Assembly (NCBI RefSeq): GCF_052324685.1
Contig: NC_135228.1
Span: 16,467,611-16,531,610 of the forward strand
Length of the DNA stretch: 64,000 nucleotides
Reading direction: 5' to 3'
DNA from: Brachyhypopomus gauderio
Taxonomy: Eukaryota; Chordata; Actinopteri; Gymnotiformes; Hypopomidae
The notes beneath the pieces are model-generated. The model saw only the letters and a list, made by a program, of their open reading frames with translations. It searched no databases and had not been told where the DNA came from. The position numbers and the translations under genes are program-made. Every line of letters begins with the position of its first letter. The stretch's first letter is position 1. Below, in pieces: positions 56,222 through 64,000 of the stretch.

Positions 56222-56430
56222 CATCAGTCAGGACAGTTGTGGCCTGGTGGTTAGGGAACTGGTCTTGTGACCTGAGGGTCGTGGGTTCGATCCCCAGACC
56301 TGAGGCCATGACTGAGGTGCCCCTGAGCAAGGCCCTTAACCCTCAATTGCTCACTTGTATAAAAATGAGATAAAAATGTAAGTCGCTCTGGATAAGGGCA
56401 TCTGCCAAATGCCATAAAATGTAAATAATC
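56222..56430 (+). mobile_element. tRNA-derived SINE
   Basis: Pol III promoter boxes are visible: box A-like TGGCCTGGTGGTTAGGGAA at about 56239 and box B GGGTTCGATCCCC at about 56283. A 3' part follows (GTAAGTCGCTCTGGATAAGGGCATCTGCCAAATG) and an A/T-rich tail, the standard layout of a fish SINE. No folded functional tRNA. It sits in the RT region of the old Gypsy. Confidence 0.85.
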
Positions 56431-56561
56431 AAGATAAGGCAGACAAATTTCATCTCTCAATCCCCAAAAACACCCCTCCATTGACCTCTGGAATACTGCT
56501 GGTACTGAAGACAAACCAAAAGGGATTCTTACCCATTCAAACAGATCCCAGAGTGTAATAT

Positions 56562-59500
56562 CAATCAATCAATCAAAGTTTATTTGTATAGCGCTTTTAA
56601 CAACTCAAGTTGTCGCAAAGCAGCTTTACAGGGTTTACAAGGTTAACAATACTATGGGTCCAGAACCCTAATGAGCAAGCCAAAGGCGACAGTGGCGAGG
56701 AAAAACTCCCTATGATGGTGGGGAATAGGAAGAAACCTCGGGAGAACCAAGACTCAAAAGGGAACCCATCCTCCATTGGGCGGCCCGTTAACACACAAAT
56801 ACACAAGTCACACATAATTCACACAATCAGACTAGATAAAAGGTAGAATTGAAAGTTCTGGGTTTTGATATTGTCACTGTAAATGTCTGTTGATGAATGC
56901 CAGGCTTTCATTCCGTGTCGGAGCAGTGATGCTGGTATTGTAGGCTCCGACTGCAGTGTTACTCCCCAGGTGAACCCCGGTATCAGCACATCCACCGGCA
57001 GCCAGACCATCCCCCAGGTGCCTGCAGGTGCCTGTATCCAATTGTCTTGGGTAGAGCCATGCAAGAAGATAGATAATACAGACTGAGTGGACATGAATTT
57101 AAACCACCGTTGATTTAAATGTACGTAGCTCACGTGCCAGTGATCAGCATGTGGCTCCGGCAGACTAATCTATAGCAGCATAACTAAAGGGAGAGGTTCA
57201 GAGGTGACCACAGGCATGAGGGCTCACTGAGACATTGCTTTCCAGTCGAGTCATAGTCACAAATAGAGTGATGCCAAGACACAGCTGGATGACAGCATCA
57301 ACATCTCAGATCACCAGAAATCTCAACGTCTGGGGGCCCCCAAGCCCCTACACCTTACAAGGGGAATTTTAGCTGAAGGCTTGACTAAACAGGTGAGTCT
57401 TAAGTCTAGATTTAAAGACTGGAACTGTGTCAGAGTCTCGGATTGGAGCTGGAAGGCTATTCCATAATTGAGGGGCTTTAAAAGAGAAAGCTCTGCCTCC
57501 GGCTGTAGTTTTACTAATTTTTGGAACTACGAGAAATCCAGCATTTTGGGAGCGCAAAGGGCGAGATGGGTTGTAGTAATCAAGACCATTTAACGCCTTA
57601 TAGGTTAACAGGAGAACTTTAAATTCAATGCGATATTTAATCGGCAGCCAGTGTAGTGCGGCGAGAGTGGGACTAATATGATCGAATTTCCTAGCCTTGG
57701 TTAGGACTCTAGCTGCGGCATTTTGTACAAGTTGTAGCTTCTTTATGGACTGTTTAGAGCATCCAATTAGAAGACTATTACAGTAGTCCAATCTCGACGA
57801 GACAAAAGCATGAACTAGCTTCTCTGCATCAGCTAATGAAAGTAAGTGTCTCAGCTTGGCAATATTACGTAAATGGAAAAAGGCAGCCTTAGTGACATTG
57901 CATACATGTGTGTCAAATGAAAGATCAGAATCAATAGTGACACCTAAACTTTTTGCAGTAGATTTTGGTGTTACTGAAAAACCATCTAGGGTAAGGGGAA
58001 TATCAGCCCAATTGCTTCTAACAGCTTTAGGCCCAAGAATCAGTACCTCAGTCTTGTCAGAATTTAGTTTAAGAAAATTAGACGCCATCTAGTTTTTAAT
58101 ATCCTGGACGCAGTTCTCAATCTTGAGAGTTGTGGTGGTATCATCTGGATTAGAAGATATATACAACTGAGTATCATCTGCGTAGCAATGGAAGCTAATA
58201 CCATGCCTACGAATGATAGTGCCCAGTGGTAGCATATATAATGAGAATAATATGGGGCCCAGTACAGATCCTTGTGGGACACCATACTTTACTTTAGAAT
58301 GCTCAGAGCATTCGTTATTTACTAGCACAAATTGGTAACGATCTGTCAGGTAGGACCTGAACCAGGAGAGTGCTTGACCTCTTATGCCAATGAGTGTCTC
58401 CAGTCTATTAAGTAGAATATTATGATCAATGGTGTCAAAAGCAGCACTGAGGTCTAGCAGTATGAGAAACGAAATGTGTCCTTTATCAGAGGATATTAAG
58501 AGATCATTCAGTACTTTAGTTAGTGCTGTTTCAGTGCTGTGATGAGCTCTAAATCCAGACTGAAATAACTCTAAGACATGTTCTGTCTGTAAGAAGGAAG
58601 AGAGTTGTGAAGAAACTACTTTCTCTAAAATTTTGGATATGAATGACAGATTAGAAATTGGCCTATAGTTGGACAGTTCTTGGGGGCTAAGACCAGGTTT
58701 TTTAATTAGCGGCTTGATGACCAAGTTTAAATGAACTGGGAACGTAGCCCAGGCTCAGAGAATAATTTATTATAGTAAACAATGGTTCTACATTGCTGTG
58801 CAGTAATTCTTTAAGTAGATGGGTTGGTACAGCATCTAGTATGCATGTGGAGGGTTTAGCAGATTTCACCAGTGAAATAAGCTCCTCATGACCAATTGGG
58901 GAGAAGGACTCTAACAGGGCATCAGAGCTGACCAGACAGCTGTCAAGGTGCATTGGCATGTTGACAGGCTCTGAGATAGCACTACTAATGTTTTCCCTAA
59001 TTTTATCAATCTTATCATTAAAGAATTTCATAAAATTGTTACTGCTACACTCTAGTGGAATAAGAGAATTGTTTTGTTCATGACTCCTCGTAAGGCTGGA
59101 AACAGTTTTAAAAAGGAGTCCTGAATTGTTTTTATGTTTTTCTATTAAGGCCGATAAGTATAAGGACTTTGCCATATGGAGGGCATGCTTATATTCAATA
59201 AGGCTGCTTTTCCATGATAGTCTATACACTTCTAACTTCATATTTCGCCATTTACGTTCCAGGATCCGCGCGGCTCGTTTGAGGCTACGCGTGTGCTCAT
59301 TGTACCATGGCGCTATTCTTCTCTCCGTGGCTCTCTTATATCGTAGTGGTGCGACTTTGTCTAAAGCTGTACGAAGGGAAGTCTCGACGTGCTCGGTGAA
59401 ACGCTCTAGTCCTTCCGGAGCTACAAGTGGATCAGTGTTTGTCAGACCCGGTAAAATATCAGTGAGCGCGGCTATGGTGCTGGGTGTTATAGCTCGTTTA

Positions 59501-59738
59501 ATTTGATAGCGAGGTGGCCGATGAACACAGTCAGTTAAACACAACTCGTATGTTATGAGGCTGTGGTCAGAAACAGCCTCACTCTGAGGAAGAATTGCTA
59601 AACTGGATATGTCAATACCAAATGACAAGACCAAGTCTAAAGTATGACTACAGTTATGCGTAGGACCCACCACATTCTGAGTGATACCCATTGAATCAAG
59701 AATTGCTTGAAAATGAATGCTAAAAGAGTCACACCGAT
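56562..59738 (-). mobile_element. L2-clade LINE, 3.2 kb, 5'-truncated, few breaks
   Basis: On the minus strand the coding region starts inside the endonuclease (SIHFQAILDS, then PTHNCSHTLDLVLSFG, VSDHSLITYELCL). It continues through the [100 protein letters not shown], then SSRLDYCNSLL and the C-terminal LWNSLPAPIRD...FKSRLKTHLF. Only one frameshift (near 58710) and one stop codon in place of an expected Trp (58086-58088) were noticed. The 3' UTR ends in (TTGA)n at 56562-56577. 5' truncation at about 59738 is typical of target-primed integration. Confidence 0.92.
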
Positions 59739-61596
59739 TTTCAAAAATAATAAAAGCAGTTTATTTTATCTGGCTTTATCCTGGCTTATCTCCAGGGTTT
59801 CCTCACCTCACATCGCACTGTTCACCTTTATCCTCTTCCTGACAGTTCCTGCAGCCGCGTCTTCTGCTTGGTCGTAGGTTGTAGTAGGTTTGGGGCGACT
59901 CCCGAATCGCCTTCTTTATCTCCTCCATTTCACCTTTTAGCCGTGTTACCATATCCAGCAGATCAGATCCCTCTTGGTGAACGGTTAGTGGAGTTTTTGT
60001 TGTTTTACTTTATGTAGCTGGATGTTCTTGACCACCTACGGCACCCATTATTGGCTTGAGGACTGGCTGTGCATCCACCTGAAGTTCCCTGATGTTGGGT
60101 TCCTTCGTTTGACTTTTTTTACTTCTGAGGCCGTTCTCATTCCAGACTGGCTGCTGCATTTGTTTTTGTTATTAGCACATCATCAGTGACCACTGGATCA
60201 TCCAAGAATTTCTTCAGTTGGTATTTCACACCATCGCTAAGGAGTCCTGTCTCCACAGCCCTCAGAAACTTTCTTTGAATAAGTTCAGAGCTGTACTGCT
60301 CCTCAGAACCAGGCTCTTTGGATGACATCAGGAGTCTTTCTTTTAACTCAGTGTTCTTTTAAAACAGAAAGTTCTGCAGTGACTCGTTGCTGTCCTGTGT
60401 GATGTTTATGAGGCAGTTGTACAGGTCAGTTGAGCTGTCCTTGTAATGTCCCCGTGATTGTGCGCAGTTGTGACAGGGTAAGGTCTGACTTGATCTCCCA
60501 GCATATCACACAGCCTGGACTCACTGTTCTGACCACAGCCTCGATAATTTCAGATTCACTGTTTTTTTCTTTAAGCCCATGTCAGTATAGTGAATGAGGT
60601 TGGAAAATGACAACTTGTCCCGCTGTCCCCTCTCCCCAATTTGACCATTTATTCTAAATTCTCTCCTAATGGTCAATTCTGGTGGCAGCTTGTGGCCGGC
60701 CCGTAACTTTAGTTGTTAACTTGGCTATCTCTTCTTCCAGCATTTTAGCTGAGTCTTTAAAACTTTGTTGAAGAGCCACATACTGTTGTTGTAAGCTAAC
60801 CAGTGTCTCTGCATTTTGATTGGTGATAACTTCTACGATCAGTGACTCTCGGTGCGCACCCTCGTACTTTCGCGCCACCTGTTTTGCCACCTCGTGACAC
60901 AAAAGTGCCACTACATGCAAAATGCAACTGAAGGTTCAAAGCACAGTACAAAGCATTTCTAGTCGTTTATCATACACACAAAATTAACATCAGGGAGAGG
61001 ACTCCACCGCCAAAAGTGTGTTTTTCCCCACACAAACTCTCACAGTTTTTACATGCAGAGTGTAGGCTACTCATCGGTACCACCGTTTTACAAAAACAAT
61101 ACACAATATACAATGCAATACAGATCTGGGAAGATGAGGTAATAATAATAAGAGTGTGTCTTGAAGAAACATTGCAACAACAAAGTTTGTACATATTGGC
61201 TGTTAATAAATAAATACATTTATTTGTTATGATCATAATTTTTACAGGATGCACAGATCTACTGTTCTTTTGTGTCTCCTGAAATGCCGTACATATTGCT
61301 GAAATAGAGTTGCCCTGCTATGTTATATCCTTTTTCATTTTACATCTTGAAAATAAATGGAAAATAATCATCCATGGAAAATAAAAAAAGGACGTTTGAA
61401 CCACTGCTTCATTACTGTTCATCATTTGTGTTGATGAACTAGACAACCCCTCTTTCATCAGCTTTACATCAGTTGCAAGTTTTTCACACAAGTGTCAACA
61501 AAAACTGTTAAATGTAAAAACCTAAATGTAGTAGTCTGGTAGATCAATTGATTGTTTGCAGTTGTTTTCAATGTAAAATGTGACTAATCATTCATA

Positions 61597-61601
<5 letters not shown>

Positions 61602-61665
<64 letters not shown>
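61602..61665. repeat. (TA)n microsatellite
   Basis: About 64 bp of TA. The same site in unit 1 (about 23558-23566) has only about three TA repeats, so the expansion happened after the duplication. Confidence 0.93.
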
Positions 61666-61668
<3 letters not shown>

Positions 61669-61910
61669 TGCTGACTTGTTAATAGCAGCTTATAATTTAT
61701 TTGACAAGGTCTAACAATTTAATTTGCACTGAAACAAGCACATCAAATTAGATTCATAATATACAGTAATCTTTATCAGCATAAATATATTTTCTTGATA
61801 GTAGCAAAAATAGTATGTTAACTGAAAAGGTCTTCTGGGTCTTCTGAAATGAAGGCTATATGCATAAAATATCCATATAGCTTTACTGAACAAAAAACAG
61901 CAGTAGTAAT

Positions 61911-62879
61911 TCAGGATACATTGACTTTTGGTTTGAATTTTCTAGTACCATAACAGAAGTAGTACATGAACAAGGGTCGTACAGCATCATCTCTCAGCCC
62001 GTAGATCAGTGGGCTGAGGAAACGAGGCAGAACCAGCACGAACAGGAAGTTCAGATAGCGCAGGTGTGTATAGAGAACAACATCATTTACAGTCATTACA
62101 TAAAGAGCTCGCTCGATGGTTCCATACAAAAAAGAGGTTAGGCACAGGCCCAACTGAATGAAATGCAGCAACACAGTCCTGAGGGATTTCTTAGCAGAGT
62201 CTTTGTTGGAAGAAACAGACCTGGCTGTGATCAAAATGCCGATGTAAGTAAACATGATGATCACTGTGACTGACACAAAATAAAACACATTGAATCCATT
62301 GTATACATCAACTTGCCATGGCTTCATGAATATCTGATCTCGAATGCAACTTATCTGTATAGTGAAAAAGTTAGGGTCCATCACTGCTACAAAAAGGACA
62401 TCAACCAAAATGTTAATGCTGCCAAGGCACCAGATAAAACCAATGGCAAGGTAAGTCCTTTTCTGAGTGGCTATTTCAATGTGTCTCAGAGGGAAGCAAA
62501 TAGCTACGTACCGCTCCAGTGACATCAAAGCCAGGTTTAACGGTGCATTATGAAATGTTGTAATGGTTAGAAAAATTATGAAGGAACAAGCAGCCTTTGC
62601 CAGTTTAAGGAGGGCCTGGGCCATGAGATAGAGCAAACTGGTGAGCAGCAGGTAGACATAGTCATTGAAAAGCATGTGGGCAAAGAGAATATAGCGTGGA
62701 GTCTCCTTAAAAGTGCGCTTACACATCAGAGCATAGAACATGATGCAGTTTACATATGTACAAAACATGATCAGTAATGTTGCAACCATATATTTAGACA
62801 CACCTGCGTCATTTGAATTCACTTTGAACAGTTGATTATATATCAAATCATTCACAGTGCTTTTGTTAGTACCTGCCAT
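61911..62879 (-). CDS. Odorant receptor 131-2-like, intact (copy 3, 322 aa)
   Basis: Complete one-exon receptor with the same signatures as copies 1 and 2 (LERYVAICFPLRHIEIATQKR, SSNKDSAKK, SPLIYGLRDDAVRP). By eye, the roughly 33 differences from copy 1 cluster in TM2-TM3 (HMLFNDYVYLLLTSLLYLM against HMLLNDSVHLLFACLLFLM) and in extracellular loop 2 to TM5 (DPNFFTIQISCIRDQIFMK). The cytoplasmic loops are nearly unchanged. Confidence 0.94.
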   Translation of the reverse strand: MAGTNKSTVNDLIYNQLFKVNSNDAGVSKYMVATLLIMFCTYVNCIMFYALMCKRTFKETPRYILFAHMLFNDYVYLLLTSLLYLMAQALLKLAKAACSFIIFLTITTFHNAPLNLALMSLERYVAICFPLRHIEIATQKRTYLAIGFIWCLGSINILVDVLFVAVMDPNFFTIQISCIRDQIFMKPWQVDVYNGFNVFYFVSVTVIIMFTYIGILITARSVSSNKDSAKKSLRTVLLHFIQLGLCLTSFLYGTIERALYVMTVNDVVLYTHLRYLNFLFVLVLPRFLSPLIYGLRDDAVRPLFMYYFCYGTRKFKPKVNVS

Positions 62880-63138
62880 TGATTACAGCAACAAAACAAA
62901 ACAACCTAGTACTATTTCTACAGAAATCTGGTGAGGCCAAACTGCAAGCAGAATCAAGGTAATCAACAGAAATGTACTAAAACACGCAGAAATTTGCTAA
63001 GAGTGTGAAAACACTCTTAAAAAGCGAAGAGGATTGTTTGTATATCCCAGAGAATGCAGTCCTGTGTTGCTTCGTCCATTATGAGTTACAGTAGTTAAAG
63101 ATACTGGAGTTGTGAGCATTTTAGGTGTGTGTCCGACA

Positions 63139-63145
63139 TTTTATA
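63139..63145 (-). promoter_or_regulatory. TATA-like box upstream of receptor copy 3
   Basis: TATAAAA on the minus strand, about 260 bp before the ATG, in the conserved upstream block. Confidence 0.42.
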
Positions 63146-63352
63146 TTAGGCAGTGACATCACTATCTCATTTCCTCCTTGGTAAAAAAAAAAAACTTCAA
63201 GTGATTGGTCTTTTCAGGTGATTACACTGTACAGAAACAGTTTAATTAGTTGGTATTGTATTCTCAATAACTATAATGATATAGGGCAATAACAGTACCA
63301 TTCAAAATTTCAGGAAACAGCTGACAAAATGTTTTTAAGTAAAAAAAAATAT

Positions 63353-64000
63353 TAGAAAGTCCCTACCTCTCAATATTGGATTGTGTAATGCATCGGCTAG
63401 TAACTCCGTATATATGAAAGCTGTCATGGTGGGGAGGCCAGGTCGCCGCCAGAGGGCGCGTGTATCCTCTCACACAGTTTCTCAACACACACCCCGAGCA
63501 CCAAACCACTCCTACCGTCCCGTTCACCAGAGTATTAGCACATGTTCCCCATTAGGTTTATGGAAGTTATTCTCTGTCAATATTCAAATGAAAATGTAAT
63601 ACGCATTTACATTTACATGTTCCACTCTTACAAGCAACTTTGAGCTCAAAATTCAAATTCAAATGCAATAATTCCATTTACATTTGTAATGTGATAGACG
63701 TCTATTCATATTTCATTTACACATACATTTTGATGCTTTATATGTGTCTTTATTGAAATGAAAATGTATTTCCCGATTTGAAATATAAAGTTCATGTGAT
63801 CATGCAAAGGTTGTATCAAAATTATAATTAAAATGCTATTCGCTTAATATGCTTTGCATTTCGTGATAACGCGTTTGAAACATAATTTTCAACCTCACCA
63901 CCAGGCTAAAAAGATGTCAATATTCAAATGTTAATGGAGAAATAGCGCCACCCCTGTTTGCAATAACATTACGATACCAACAGCGCTCAAAATGTGTCAA
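63353..64000. other. No gene seen; AT-rich repetitive sequence
   Basis: Rich in AAATG/CATTT and TTCAAAT words. CCGCCAGAGGGCGC at about 63448 recalls common dispersed repeats. No ORF or element boundary supported. Confidence 0.4.

Larger units (their letters stand above)
52166..60960 (-). mobile_element. Old Ty3/Gypsy fossil on the minus strand, heavily interrupted
   Basis: Read on the minus strand: gag-like sequence (about 60920-59750, with RRGCRNCQEED), reverse transcriptase traces (about 56560-55000, [16 protein letters not shown]), RNase H (about 54860-54390, YCDASQKGLGAVLY, FVIKYRPGKANRDADGLSR) and integrase (about 54110-53240, HEEMGHLSVERVMHLIRKH, TGFAPYFLLFGHSP). A C-terminal tail runs to about 52640. 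It is broken in many places, probably more than ten. It carries four later insertions: a foldback MITE, a hAT, a SINE and an L2 LINE. Much older than the 37.8-kb Gypsy. Confidence 0.85.
61082..63352 (-). repeat. Receptor duplication unit 3
   Basis: Matches unit 1 (23095-25295) from ACACAATATACAATGCAATAC to AACAGCTGACAAAATG. The TA tract at 61602-61665 is expanded relative to unit 1. Confidence 0.87.

Noticed and set aside
56239-56295. Possible tRNA gene
   Set aside because: Has box A and box B but no tRNA fold with paired stems, and it continues into a SINE body. Called as a SINE.

Overview
This is a window of vertebrate nuclear DNA, almost certainly from a ray-finned fish. Genes are split by GT-AG introns. 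Three intact receptor genes are of the teleost odorant receptor 131-2 type. The rest is packed with teleost-style Tc1, hAT, Harbinger, THAP-DDE, L2 and Ty3/Gypsy elements. An otophysan such as a characiform, gymnotiform or catfish is plausible but not proven. No bacterial-type system, CRISPR array, rRNA or functional tRNA was seen.

Left third (1-14.2 kb), single-copy host genes, all on the + strand. The last two coding exons of a cnksr2-like scaffold gene lie at 10-448. A complete 11-exon spermine synthase gene (sms, 2796-7885, 360 aa) follows. Then comes a complete 13-exon protein phosphatase methylesterase 1 gene (ppme1, 9891-13642, about 377 aa). I rebuilt both exon by exon with every phase matching. 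Three introns carry minor-spliceosome (U12) signals: sms introns 6 (AT-AC) and 10 (GT-AG), and ppme1 intron 2 (AT-AC).

Middle (14.2-32.5 kb). A three-exon THAP/DDE transposase lies at 15.7-17.5 kb and a decayed hAT transposase at 20.1-22.2 kb. A 176-bp hAT MITE with a perfect 8-bp target duplication sits at the end of the hAT frame. A solo LTR follows, then the first of three odorant receptor genes. A partial ppme1 pseudogene (exons 11-13) is interrupted by a Tc1 element, and the parent gene supplies the empty site. Further on are LTR-element pieces and an L2 LINE that carries a solo LTR.

Right half (32.5-64 kb), nested mobile elements around receptors 2 and 3. A non-autonomous LTR element (family A, 33.8-36.1 kb) is followed by a second LTR element (family B, 36.3-45.4 kb). 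Family B contains a very young Ty3/Gypsy element (37.8-44.6 kb). An L2 LINE at 47.4-49.8 kb contains a Harbinger element that keeps only a Myb/SANT-like gene. An old Gypsy fossil on the minus strand (about 52-61 kb) holds a foldback MITE, a BED-finger hAT, a SINE and a 3.2-kb L2 LINE.

The three receptor genes are all minus strand, one exon and 322 aa. They sit in duplicated units that share upstream and downstream sequence. The units are now 15-22 kb apart, largely because of later insertions.
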